The position numbers were made by a program, and so were the translations under genes. From positions 62,001-126,000 of the forward strand of contig NZ_JOEQ01000024.1 of assembly GCF_000721075.1 (NCBI RefSeq): 64,000 nucleotides of DNA. The letters are read 5' to 3'. Below are positions 35,391 through 43,515 of the stretch, piece by piece (the first letter of the stretch is position 1; each line of letters opens with the position of its first letter). This DNA comes from Streptosporangium amethystogenes. GTDB taxonomy: Bacteria > Actinomycetota > Actinomycetes > Streptosporangiales > Streptosporangiaceae. The notes below the pieces were generated by a model. That model was not told the DNA's origin. It was given only the letters and a program-made list of their open reading frames with translations, and did no database searches.

Positions 35391-37466
35391 ATGAACACCG
35401 CGCAACTCCTCGCCCTGGACCGCATCCTGCTCGTTCTCGTCGCCGCGCTCTGGCTCGGCGCCGGGGTGAGCACGGTCATGGCCCGCCGTGACCGCCGTAC
35501 CCGCCTGATCGCCCTCGGCCTGACCCTGGCGGCGCTGGCCGCCACCGGCCTGCGGGTCGGACTGGCGGTCGCGCTGAGCCGTTCGGGCTGGTGGTTCGCC
35601 GCCGACAAGCTGACCCTCGCCCTGCCGCTGGTCGGTGTCCCCGCGCTGGTCGCCGCCGTCGCCGCCCTTCCCCGGCTGCTCCGCCCGTCACCGTCCCCCG
35701 CCACGGCCGTCCCCGCGCTGACCGCCGGGTACGGAGCCCTGGGCGGCGTCATCGCGGCACTCACGATCTCCCACCCCGTCCCTCCGGTCATGGCCGGCGT
35801 CCTCGTCGCCCTGGTCGTCGTCGGTGCCACGATCACCTGGCGGCTGCTCGGCGCCGTCTTCCGTACGGAAGATGTGGAGACCGCGAACGGAACCGTGGCG
35901 CGCGGGAGGTGGAGCACCACGGCGGGGACGGCGGTGCTGTGCGCGGCCCTGGTCTGGGCCGGTCTGTCGGCGTGGTCGAGCCGGATACCCGCGACTCTGG
36001 ATCTCGGCGCCCACCATCGGGACGGCGCCCAGAGCACCGCCCGGCCCGCCGCCGCGACCAGGGCGGTGACGGACCTGCGCGGTCCGGCCGCCGGTGCGAA
36101 GGTACGGCGCTTCACCCTCACCGCCAAGCCCGCGACCGTGTCCCTGGCCTCCGGCCGGCGGGTCGAGGCGTGGACGTTCGACGGCACGGTGCCCGGTCCC
36201 ACCATCCGCGTCCGCCAGGGGGAACTGGTCGAGGTGCGGCTGCGCAACGCGATGCCAGGCATCGGGGTGACCCTGCACTGGCACGGCTATGACGTCCCGG
36301 TGGGCGAGGACGGCGTCGCGGGCGTCACCCAGGACGCGGTGAAGCCGGGAGGCGAGTTCGTCTACCGCTTCCTGGCCGAGGACCCCGGCAGCTACTGGTA
36401 CCACAGCCACGACCTGTCGGACCCGGCGGTCCGGATGGGCCTGTACGGCATGCTCGTCGTCGACCCGGCGGCCACCGGCGAGGGCACCTCCCCTCCCGGC
36501 CTTCCGGACCCCTCGAATCCGCCCGGCTCCCCCTCGGGTGCCGCGGGCGGACCACTCGGTTCCGGCTCTTCACCTGATGCCGTGGCGAAGGTGTCGGACC
36601 ACACCGTCTCCACCCATGTGCTCGGCGGCGTCCAGACGGTGGCCGTCGACGACGAAGGCCCGGTGGACGGCCTGGCCCGGCTCGGAGTCACCCCGGGGAC
36701 GCCGGTCCGGCTCCGCGTCACGGCGACCGACAACGTCCGGCGGACGCTGGGCCTGAGCGGCACACCGTACCGGATCGCCGCCGTGGACGGACGGGACCTG
36801 TCACGGCCCGGCGAGATCGGGGACCGGCGGGTCCAGCTGGCCGCGGGCGGGCGCTACGACCTGACCTTCACCATGCCCGCCACACCCGTCCTGCTCTCGG
36901 TGGACGGCCGTTCCGACCTCGGCCTGCTGGTCACTCCCGGCTCGGGCACCGCTCCCACGCCGGCCGCCGGCCCCCTGTTGGACATCGCGACGTACGACTC
37001 GGACGACCCCGCGAAGCCCGGCCGACCCGACCGGTTCGACCGGGAGGTCACCTGGATCCTGGACCGGGGTCTGGCCATGCTGGACGGGGTCCCCACCCTG
37101 GCCCACACGGTCAACGGCGAGGTCTGGCCGCGCATCACCACCCCGGTGCTGCGCGAGGGTGAGCTGGTGAGGATCACGGTGGCGAACCGGAGCGGGGACG
37201 TCCACCCCATCCATCCGCACGGCCACCACGTCCGTGTGCTTTCCCGTAACGGCGTACCCGCCACCGGAGAGCTGTGGATGGACACCTTCGACGTCGGCCC
37301 CGGAGAGGTCTGGGAGGTCGCGCTGCGCGCCGACAACCCGGGTATCTGGATGTCACACTGCCACGACCTGGGCCACGCGGCCCTCGGCATGACCTTCCAC
37401 TTCGCCTATGAGGGCGTCACCACCCCCTACGACGCCGGTCACGCCTCCGGGAACAACCCCGAATGA
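35391..37466 (+). CDS. Membrane-anchored multicopper oxidase
   Basis: 691 residues. The first 200 form about five membrane helices; the rest is a secreted-side two- or three-domain cupredoxin oxidase. All copper ligands are visible: LHWHGYD and WYHSHD in the first domain, and HPIHPHGHH and SHCHDLGHAALGM (type 1 Cys, type 2/3 His) in the last. The Met after the last His suggests a type 1 site with axial Met. Likely a laccase- or CueO-like oxidase acting on metals or phenols. The last codons lie in a 66-bp tandem repeat that repeats its C-terminus (GNNPE, stop). Confidence 0.87.
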   Translation: MNTAQLLALDRILLVLVAALWLGAGVSTVMARRDRRTRLIALGLTLAALAATGLRVGLAVALSRSGWWFAADKLTLALPLVGVPALVAAVAALPRLLRPSPSPATAVPALTAGYGALGGVIAALTISHPVPPVMAGVLVALVVVGATITWRLLGAVFRTEDVETANGTVARGRWSTTAGTAVLCAALVWAGLSAWSSRIPATLDLGAHHRDGAQSTARPAAATRAVTDLRGPAAGAKVRRFTLTAKPATVSLASGRRVEAWTFDGTVPGPTIRVRQGELVEVRLRNAMPGIGVTLHWHGYDVPVGEDGVAGVTQDAVKPGGEFVYRFLAEDPGSYWYHSHDLSDPAVRMGLYGMLVVDPAATGEGTSPPGLPDPSNPPGSPSGAAGGPLGSGSSPDAVAKVSDHTVSTHVLGGVQTVAVDDEGPVDGLARLGVTPGTPVRLRVTATDNVRRTLGLSGTPYRIAAVDGRDLSRPGEIGDRRVQLAAGGRYDLTFTMPATPVLLSVDGRSDLGLLVTPGSGTAPTPAAGPLLDIATYDSDDPAKPGRPDRFDREVTWILDRGLAMLDGVPTLAHTVNGEVWPRITTPVLREGELVRITVANRSGDVHPIHPHGHHVRVLSRNGVPATGELWMDTFDVGPGEVWEVALRADNPGIWMSHCHDLGHAALGMTFHFAYEGVTTPYDAGHASGNNPE

Positions 37467-37601
37467 TCATCTCCCCCTGCCCAGACCAGGCAGGAGGCGA
37501 CAAACCAAAACCAGGGGAACAACCCCGAATGATCATCTCCCCCCGCCCAGACCAGACAGGAGGCGACAAACCAAAACCAGGGAAACAACCCCGAATGATC
37601 A
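37449..37601. repeat. 66-bp tandem repeat, about 2.3 copies, between two convergent genes
   Basis: Units begin at 37449, 37515 and 37581 (the last partial); units one and two differ at about two bases. Each unit contains GAATGATCA, in which TGATCA gives a TGA stop on both strands. In the first unit it is the multicopper oxidase stop; in the third it is the stop of the HATPase gene. The bases after TGATCA in each unit still resemble the HATPase 3' end. The ancestral layout was probably a shared TGATCA, later amplified. Confidence 0.85.
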
Positions 37602-38129
37602 GCCGTCTCCGCCCAGGCCGGGCGAGGGCGTGGCGAGTTGGAACCAGACGCTCGTGCTCCCGGGGGATCGGTGGAAGCCCCAGCGGGCCGCCAGGGTGTC
37701 GACCAAGGCGAGACCCCGGCCGCTCGGGGCCTCCTCCGCCGCCTGTCTCGGGTACGGGATCCTGGACGAACCGCAGTCCCGGACCGCGACCAGCACGCCG
37801 CCGGTCACGAACGCCAGCGAGACGAGGAACTCCCGCTGGATCGCGTGCCGGATCACGTTCCCGGCAAGCTCGCTGGTGAGCAGGACGGCGTCGTCCCTGC
37901 GCGGATGCTCGTCCCCCAGCAGGTCCGCGACGAAGGTGCGGGCGGGCCTGACCTGCGAGGCCGTGGCCGCGAACCGGCGGGAGAAACTCGGGGAGGCGGA
38001 CAGCACGTCCAGCGCGAACAGCTGCCAGTCCAGACCGGAGAACCTCCGATCCGCACCGCCGAGACGCCCGCCCCGGAACAACCCGGAGATCCCGCCGACG
38101 ATCAGAGCACGCGAACGCTTCACGATCAT
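37599..38129 (-). CDS. HATPase_c_2 regulatory ATP-binding protein (RsbW/AbaA-like)
   Basis: 176 residues. The GHKL ATPase core is visible: VRPARTFVADLL, DDAVLLTSELAGNVIRHA (N-box), VAVRDCGSSRIPYP and GRGLALVDTLAARWGF (G-box). It lacks a histidine phospho-acceptor domain, so it is the single-domain anti-sigma or regulator type abundant in actinomycetes. It is divergent from an XRE-DUF5753 gene and a DUF397 gene, the arrangement known from Streptomyces abaA and whiJ loci. ATG 38129 is preceded by AGGGACAGGG. Confidence 0.82.
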   Translation of the reverse strand: MIVKRSRALIVGGISGLFRGGRLGGADRRFSGLDWQLFALDVLSASPSFSRRFAATASQVRPARTFVADLLGDEHPRRDDAVLLTSELAGNVIRHAIQREFLVSLAFVTGGVLVAVRDCGSSRIPYPRQAAEEAPSGRGLALVDTLAARWGFHRSPGSTSVWFQLATPSPGLGGDG

Positions 38130-38449
38130 CCCTGTCCCTTCCCTTGTCCACGGCACCGATCGGCCCGGGAACGTTCCATCGCCGCCTGACACGGCCCGAC
38201 CCCATGGCGGTACGCAACCGCAGATCCCCACAGCCATCACCTACCGTGACGAGACCTGCGGCACCGGCGCTTCGAACGCCGAATCCGCCATCAATTCCAA
38301 CTACCAACCGTTTTTTGTCGATCACCTTCGGTAATCGATCGCCGAGCCTATAGTGGTCCGCGAGATTCTGATCCGCAAGCTGCTTCGGTGAAATTCTTAC
38401 GATGAAGAAAGCTTCATCAAGCGCTCGATCACTGACCCAGGAAAGGGAC
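38130..38449. other. AT-richer divergent promoter region
   Basis: 320 bases between the HATPase gene and the XRE gene. It is noticeably lower in GC than the window, with a T-run at 38309-38316. TATAGT at 38349-38354 is a plausible -10 for the XRE gene; its -35 is weak. The palindrome GGAACGTTCC recurs at 38169. A 16-codon in-frame extension of the XRE gene from ATG 38402 is possible but lacks a ribosome-binding site. Confidence 0.4.
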
Positions 38450-39304
38450 ATGAGACCAGAAACACCATCACTCCGACAACGTTGGTTCGGCGCCAAGCTG
38501 GCGGAACTCCGACTCCGGGCGGGCCTCACCTCCCTTGCCCTCGCCGCCGAGAAATGCGGACGTTCCACAGGCTCACTCAGCCGCATCGAAAACGGCATCG
38601 TCGGCATTCCGCCCCGCGATGTACCTCCGATCCTGGACGCGTATGGAGTCACCGACCCCAGCATCCGAGACAAACTCATGATCGTCGCGGGAGAGGTACA
38701 GCAGGAACGACGCGGCTGGTGGGTCGAACACAGTGACGCGTTGTCACCCTCATATGTGGACCTGATCCGGCTTGAAGCAACGGCGACCGAGATCTGGACA
38801 TACGAGATGCATTTGATGCCCGGCCTTCTACAGACAGAGGCATATGCCCGTGCGTTCGTGTCCGCCCTGGGAGAGCTTGGCAGCGTGTCGAGGCTTGACG
38901 AGTTCATCACCGTCCGGATGAACCGCAAGGCCATCATCAGCCGCGACGAACCGGTCACACTGAAGGCCGTGATCAGCGAGGCCGCCCTGCGCCAGCCCAT
39001 CGGCGGGCCGGAGATCTTCCGAGATCAGCTACAGCATCTGCGCGAATACATGACTCGGCCGAACGTCACCTTGCAGGTCCTGCCGTTTCTCGACCGCCCC
39101 AATCCGGGACTCTTTGGCGCCTTCAGCGTCCTACGTCTCCCCAGCCTGGATGTTGCCCATGTCGAGACCATGAACACCGATGCCTACATCGAGGACGAAC
39201 ACAGCGTCGAGCAGTACCTCCGAGCTTTTGAGCGTCTCACCGCCCTCGCCCTGAGCCCTGCCGAATCAGACTCCTTCCTTCGAGAAATAGCAGTTACGCT
39301 CTAA
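38450..39304 (+). CDS. XRE helix-turn-helix protein with DUF5753 (WhiJ-like)
   Basis: 284 residues. The N-terminal helix-turn-helix is LRAGLTSLALAAEKCGRSTGSLSRIENG (about residues 20-47). The C-terminal DUF5753 domain has MPGLLQTEAYARA, the TVRMNRKAIISRDEP segment, VISEAALRQPIGG and TLQVLPFLD. ATG 38450 is chosen for the strong AGGAAAGG seven bases upstream. Codons are less GC-biased than in neighbours. It is co-oriented with a DUF397 gene 33 bases downstream. In Streptomyces such pairs control development or antibiotic production; the target here is unknown. Confidence 0.88.
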   Translation: MRPETPSLRQRWFGAKLAELRLRAGLTSLALAAEKCGRSTGSLSRIENGIVGIPPRDVPPILDAYGVTDPSIRDKLMIVAGEVQQERRGWWVEHSDALSPSYVDLIRLEATATEIWTYEMHLMPGLLQTEAYARAFVSALGELGSVSRLDEFITVRMNRKAIISRDEPVTLKAVISEAALRQPIGGPEIFRDQLQHLREYMTRPNVTLQVLPFLDRPNPGLFGAFSVLRLPSLDVAHVETMNTDAYIEDEHSVEQYLRAFERLTALALSPAESDSFLREIAVTL

Positions 39305-39337
39305 TCGGCACAATTCATCCAAGAAAGGGTGCCGAGC

Positions 39338-39763
39338 ATGGCTGGCGATCAGAATTTGGGCGGTATCTGGCGTAAAAGCGCTCGCAGCGGCGTCCAGAGC
39401 AACTGCGTCGAAGCCCGCTTCGACGGCACCGTCGTCTGGCTGCACAACTCCAACAACCCCTCCCCCCAAGGCCCGACCATCGCCATCACCCCGGAGGACT
39501 GGCTCGCTTTCCTCGACCGCGTACACGCCGATGATCTCGCCCCGCAGAGGCTAGGCACCCCCGCCCTCTTCGCGGGCCGCCTGCTCATCGGTTTCGACGG
39601 CGACCGCGTCACGATCCAGGACAGCGATGCCCCGCCCACATCCGCCATCACCTACACCCTCGGCGAATGGCACGCCTTCCTCGACGGAGTGACCCACGAC
39701 GACGAGTTCACCCTCACCTGGCTCCTCTCCACCCCGGCCAAGGTGCTCGCGGCCCGGGGATGA
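39338..39763 (+). CDS. Double DUF397 protein
   Basis: 141 residues containing two copies of the DUF397 fold. The first is residues 7-65 (IWRKSARSGVQSNCVEARFDG...TPEDWLAFLDRV), with the family's WRKSxxSxxxxNCVEV start. The second is residues 72-125 (LFAGRLLIGFDGDRVTIQDSD...TLGEWHAFLDGV), lacking the WRKS start. Most DUF397 proteins are single and about 65 residues. ATG 39338 has AAGAAAGG nine bases upstream. It is the expected partner of the XRE-DUF5753 protein, which these small proteins are thought to antagonise or sense for. Confidence 0.85.
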   Translation: MAGDQNLGGIWRKSARSGVQSNCVEARFDGTVVWLHNSNNPSPQGPTIAITPEDWLAFLDRVHADDLAPQRLGTPALFAGRLLIGFDGDRVTIQDSDAPPTSAITYTLGEWHAFLDGVTHDDEFTLTWLLSTPAKVLAARG

Positions 39764-39826
39764 CCGGCCCGGCCGTGGTCAGCGCCGCCCGGTGACGGCG
39801 ATCCGGACCAGGTCGCGGCCGCACCG

Positions 39827-40597
39827 TCAGTCGGTGATGGAAGCCCGGAAGCGGTAGCGGTCTCCTCGGTAGACCTGCACCGTCAGTTCGAGCGGCCGCC
39901 CGTCCTGGTTGAAGGAGAGCTGCTCGGCGACCAGCACCGGAGTCCCATCCTTGATCTCCAGCAGATCCCGCTCCCGGGTCTCGGGCTGCCGTGCCTCCAC
40001 CGAGTAGTCCGCGACCCGGGGGAACTGCGCCGGATCGGCGCTTCGCAGGGTCGCGTAGAGCGACGCGGCGGCGAAGTCGGTGTCGGCCAGCGCCGGACAG
40101 AGCGTCAAAGGCACCCGGTTGTGCTCCAGTACGACGACGAGGTCGTCGAGGAAACGCAGTCGTCGCATCTCGAACAGCGCGGCGCCCGGGCCGATGCGCA
40201 GCGTCTCGGCCTCATCCACGGTCGCCGGCCTGGTTCCCGATTCCAGCACTTGGCTGCGGGTGGCCAGGCCGTGCTTCAGGGCGTAGTCGGCGAACCCCTC
40301 CACCGTGTGCCCACCCGTCGGCGTGACGGGCTGGCCACTTCCAGCGACAAACCAGCCGCGGGCCGCGGCGGACTCAAGCAGGCCCCGGCCCGCCAGTTCG
40401 GCCAGAGCGGCGCGCAGGGTTTCCCTCGACACCTCGTATCGCGTGGCCAGACTCCGCTCCGATGGCAGCCGGTCCCCCGCCCTGGCACCGCGGGCCGAGA
40501 TGTCATCCCAGAGCCGTGCGGCGACCTGGACGTAGCGGGGCAGGGCGTCATCGCTCAGCAGGCCTTTGGGGAAGGAGGGTACATCCGAACGATCCAT
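39827..40597 (-). CDS. GntR-family regulator with UTRA domain
   Basis: 256 residues. The GntR winged helix is YVQVAARLWDDISARGARAGDRLPSERSLATRYEVSRETLRAALAELAGRGLL (about residues 21-74). The UTRA effector domain follows (ALFEMRRLRFLDDLVVVLEHNRVPLTLCP...; VLVAEQLSFNQDGRPLELTVQVYRGDRYRF). UTRA regulators of the HutC/DasR group bind sugar phosphates. It is divergent from kbaZ-agaS and very likely represses it. Two 16-bp operator-like repeats lie between them. Confidence 0.9.
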   Translation of the reverse strand: MDRSDVPSFPKGLLSDDALPRYVQVAARLWDDISARGARAGDRLPSERSLATRYEVSRETLRAALAELAGRGLLESAAARGWFVAGSGQPVTPTGGHTVEGFADYALKHGLATRSQVLESGTRPATVDEAETLRIGPGAALFEMRRLRFLDDLVVVLEHNRVPLTLCPALADTDFAAASLYATLRSADPAQFPRVADYSVEARQPETRERDLLEIKDGTPVLVAEQLSFNQDGRPLELTVQVYRGDRYRFRASITD

Positions 40598-40657
40598 ACC
40601 AGTACCGTACCAGATTCTGACCATTGACGACCAAAAACCGGACCAGTACTGTGCCAG
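40598..40657. promoter_or_regulatory. kbaZ promoter with two GntR operator-like repeats
   Basis: Two direct repeats, ACCAGTACCGTACCAG (40598-40613) and ACCAGTACTGTGCCAG (40642-40657), match at 14 of 16 positions with starts 44 bp apart, about four helical turns. TTGACG (40624-40629), a 17-base spacer and TACTGT (40647-40652) form the likely kbaZ promoter; the second repeat covers its -10. The first repeat abuts the regulator's start codon and would block its own transcription. This geometry fits a dimeric repressor controlling both genes. Confidence 0.6.
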
Positions 40658-40719
40658 CGTGTCGCCGGCTGTAAGAACGCGCCGCGCCCCGGAACGTAGG
40701 GCAAGAACAGGAGCGGATC

Positions 40720-42015
40720 ATGTGGAGTTTGTTGGACGAGGTGGTCCAGCGTCAGAAGGCAGGTGAGCCCAGGGGCATCGCCTCCGTCTGTTCGGCGCAT
40801 CCGCTGGTGATCGAGGCCGCTGTGCTCCAGGCGCGCGAAACCGGGAGGCAGGTCCTGGTGGAGGCGACCTCCAACCAGGTTGACCAGTACGGCGGTTACA
40901 CGGGCATGCGGCCCGACGACTTCCGCGACCTGGTGTACGCCATCGCCGCCGAACAGGGTCTACCGCTGGACCGCGTCATCCTCGGCGGTGACCACCTTGG
41001 CCCCAACCGGTGGCGCGCGCTGCCACCGGATCAGGCGATGGAGCGGGCCGAAGCCCTTGTCACCGCCTACGTCTCGGCCGGTTTCACCAAAATCCACCTG
41101 GACTGCAGCTTCCCCTGCGCGGGCGACCCCACGCCGCTCACCGACGACGTGGTCGCCGAGCGCGCCGCCCGGCTGATCCGGGTGGCCGAGGACACGGCGG
41201 GGGAGCACGGCGCCGCCCGGATCCGCTACGTGATCGGAACAGAGGTGCCGACGCCCGGTGGCGCTCACGAGACGTTGAACGAACTCATGCCCACCTCGGC
41301 GCGGGCCGCACGGGTGACCCTGGCACGTCACCGTGAGGCGTTCGCCGGACACGGACTTGAGGACGTCTGGCCCCGCGTCATGGCACTCGTCGTCCAGCCG
41401 GGCGTGGAGTTCGACCATCAGCGGGTGATCGACTACCGGCCGGAGAGGACCGCGGAGCTAGGAGCGGTCCTCAACGAGGAGCCCACCATGGCGTTCGAGG
41501 CGCACTCGACCGACTACCAACTGGCCGAAGCACTCACGGCACTGGTCAAGGACCACTGGGCCGTCCTCAAGGTCGGTCCCGGTCTGACCTTCGCGCTCCG
41601 TGAGGCGCTGTTCGCGCTCGCAGCCATCGAGGACGAACTGGTGCCCGTGGGCGAACGGTCCCGGCTGCCCGAGGCCGTCGAACAGCGGATGCTCGCCGAG
41701 CCCGACCACTGGGAGGGCCACTACCCGAGCGACGACACTGAGCGGCGCCTCGCCCGGCGCTACAGCTACAGCGACCGGATGCGCTACTACTGGCCGGATC
41801 CCGAGGTGACCGAAGCGCAGGAGCGACTCCTCGGCAACCTCGCGGCGCGGGACATTCCTCTATCGCTCCTCAGTGCCTATCTGCCCAATCAGTACGCGCG
41901 CGTTCGCCGCGGGGAACTCGCCGCGAAGCCGCGGGCGTTGGTGATCGACCGCATCCGCGATGTGCTGCGCGACTACGATCGCGCGTGCGATCCCCACCAC
42001 AAGGAGTATTCGTGA
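40720..42015 (+). CDS. kbaZ: GatZ/KbaZ-type tagatose-bisphosphate aldolase subunit
   Basis: 431 residues of the D-tagatose-1,6-bisphosphate aldolase non-catalytic subunit family (COG4573). Seen: GIASVCSAHPLVIEAAVLQA, VEATSNQVDQYGGYTGM, ILGGDHLGPNRW, HLDCSFPCAGD, YVIGTEVPTPGGA, FEAHSTDYQ and LKVGPGLTFALREALFAL. It is a TIM-barrel with intact-looking acidic and His residues. In enterobacteria it stabilises KbaY/GatY; no such partner is encoded in this window. ATG 40720 has AGGAG seven bases upstream. It is coupled to agaS. Confidence 0.88.
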   Translation: MWSLLDEVVQRQKAGEPRGIASVCSAHPLVIEAAVLQARETGRQVLVEATSNQVDQYGGYTGMRPDDFRDLVYAIAAEQGLPLDRVILGGDHLGPNRWRALPPDQAMERAEALVTAYVSAGFTKIHLDCSFPCAGDPTPLTDDVVAERAARLIRVAEDTAGEHGAARIRYVIGTEVPTPGGAHETLNELMPTSARAARVTLARHREAFAGHGLEDVWPRVMALVVQPGVEFDHQRVIDYRPERTAELGAVLNEEPTMAFEAHSTDYQLAEALTALVKDHWAVLKVGPGLTFALREALFALAAIEDELVPVGERSRLPEAVEQRMLAEPDHWEGHYPSDDTERRLARRYSYSDRMRYYWPDPEVTEAQERLLGNLAARDIPLSLLSAYLPNQYARVRRGELAAKPRALVIDRIRDVLRDYDRACDPHHKEYS

Positions 42016-43166
42016 CCGGCCTTCTCGGCACCCTGGCTCGCGCCCCCGGGGCCAGTGACACTGCCCGTGAGATCATGCAGCAGCCCGGCATCTGGCGGGA
42101 TATCGACGGTATCGTCGCCGCCTCCCGGGCCACGCTCGACGACTTCCTCCAGCCGCTGGTGGCTCGCGACCACCTGCGCGTGGTGCTCACCGGTGCCGGT
42201 ACCTCGGGCTTCGCGGGGCAGGTGCTCGCCACGACACTGGCTCGGCGGCTCGGGCGGCGAGTCGACGCCGTGTCCACCACGGACATCGTCGCCGACCCGC
42301 GAGGCTGCTTCGCCGAGGATCTGCCGACCCTTCTCGTCTCCTTCGCCCGGTCCGGGGACAGCCCGGAGAGTCTCGCGGCCACCGGACTCGCCGGGCAGTG
42401 CCTGTCGGATGTGCACCACCTCGTGATCACCTGCAATGAGGAGGGGCGGCTGGCTCGGGAACATTCCGGGAGGACCGCCTCGTGTGTGCTCCTGATGCCG
42501 CCCGCCTCCAATGACCGTGGCTTCGCGATGACATCGAGTTTCACCGGAATGACGCTTGCCGCCCTGCTCGCCCTCGGTGGAACCGCCTACGCCGGTGTCG
42601 CGGAGCGACTGGCCCGGGCAGCCGAGCGGATCACGCAGGACGGCGTCTTCGACAAGAACATCGGCGCGCTACTGGCCCGCGATCCCGAACGGATCGTCTA
42701 CCTGGGCAGCGGGGCTCTCCGGGGGCTGGCCGCGGAGTCGGCACTGAAGGCGCTCGAACTGACCGGCGGGACGATCACCACGACCTCGGATTCCGCCCTG
42801 GGATTCCGCCACGGCCCCAAGGCCGTGCTGAACGAGCGCACCGTCGTGATCGTGTACGTGTCGAACGACCCGTACACCCGCCGGTACGACCTGGACATCA
42901 TCGCGGAACTACGCTCGACCATGGCGCCCGGCAGTGTTATCGCGATCGAAGCCGGGACCGACGGCACGCCGGACGAGGGGAACTGGCTGCTCCACGGTGT
43001 CGAGGACATCGAGGACGCGGCGCTGGCCCTGCCCGCCGTCGTATGCGCCCAGCTCATCGGACTCAACGCCGCTGTGCTCCGAGGAACCCGGCCCGACAAC
43101 CCGTTCCCTTCGGGCGAGGTCAACCGAGTGGTGCGAGGTGTCACCCTGCACCGGTTGCAGCACTGA
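42012..43166 (+). CDS. agaS: SIS-domain amino-sugar-phosphate isomerase/deaminase (AgaS)
   Basis: 384 residues with two SIS domains. The first has VVLTGAGTSGFAGQVLAT and LLVSFARSGDSPES; the second has RIVYLGSGALRGLAAESALKALELTGG and DSALGFRHGPKAVL, the AgaS signature. It converts galactosamine-6-phosphate to tagatose-6-phosphate with release of ammonia in the Aga pathway. GTG 42012 overlaps the kbaZ stop (GTGA) and has AAGGAGT upstream. Together with kbaZ and the UTRA regulator it forms a minimal amino-sugar operon lacking a kinase, deacetylase and transporter. Confidence 0.9.
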   Translation: MTGLLGTLARAPGASDTAREIMQQPGIWRDIDGIVAASRATLDDFLQPLVARDHLRVVLTGAGTSGFAGQVLATTLARRLGRRVDAVSTTDIVADPRGCFAEDLPTLLVSFARSGDSPESLAATGLAGQCLSDVHHLVITCNEEGRLAREHSGRTASCVLLMPPASNDRGFAMTSSFTGMTLAALLALGGTAYAGVAERLARAAERITQDGVFDKNIGALLARDPERIVYLGSGALRGLAAESALKALELTGGTITTTSDSALGFRHGPKAVLNERTVVIVYVSNDPYTRRYDLDIIAELRSTMAPGSVIAIEAGTDGTPDEGNWLLHGVEDIEDAALALPAVVCAQLIGLNAAVLRGTRPDNPFPSGEVNRVVRGVTLHRLQH

Positions 43167-43352
43167 CATCACAGCAGCACGGCGTTGACCGGGCCCCTCG
43201 CTCCCCCTAACCTCCCGAGGCGCTCCCCAAGGATCGACAACCCTTGACGACACGAATCGCCCAAGGTAGCGACCTGTGTCGCGCCTCTGACGGCACCTCG
43301 TCGAACGGGAACAGGGCGAACGATTCCCACCAGTGCGCAACGGAACGGTCAC

Positions 43353-43388
43353 CCGGAAGCCGTTCACGAGCGCGGAACCGGCTTCCGG
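43353..43388 (+). terminator. Possible terminator downstream of agaS
   Basis: Perfect 10-bp stem CCGGAAGCCG/CGGCTTCCGG with a 16-base loop, 187 bases after the agaS stop. The 349-base gap 43167-43515 between agaS and der holds this hairpin and the der terminator; I see no gene in it. Confidence 0.4.
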
Positions 43389-43478
43389 CTCAAGATTGAA
43401 AAGCTGCGAGGAGCACGGCGAGGCGTCCCCCTCGCGTCGACGGGGCGGGCAGAACCTGGTGACAGGACCTCGGAAACG

Positions 43479-43509
43479 ACGAACGGCCCGGCGTGGCCGG
43501 GCCGTTCGT
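43479..43509 (-). terminator. Strong hairpin terminator of the der operon
   Basis: Perfect 14-bp stem (ACGAACGGCCCGGC / GCCGGGCCGTTCGT) with a 3-base loop, six bases beyond the der stop on the minus strand, followed by CGTTTCC. This ends the aroH-tyrA-cmk-der operon. Confidence 0.75.
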
Positions 43510-43515
43510 GGTGGG

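Noticed and set aside
37449..37601. Possible CRISPR array
   Set aside because: Units are contiguous with no spacers and only about 2.3 copies; it is a simple tandem repeat.
34808..38178. GGAACGTTCC palindrome at two places (34809-34818 and 38169-38178)
   Set aside because: Only ten bases, in unrelated promoters, and expected by chance in such DNA; not enough to call an operator.
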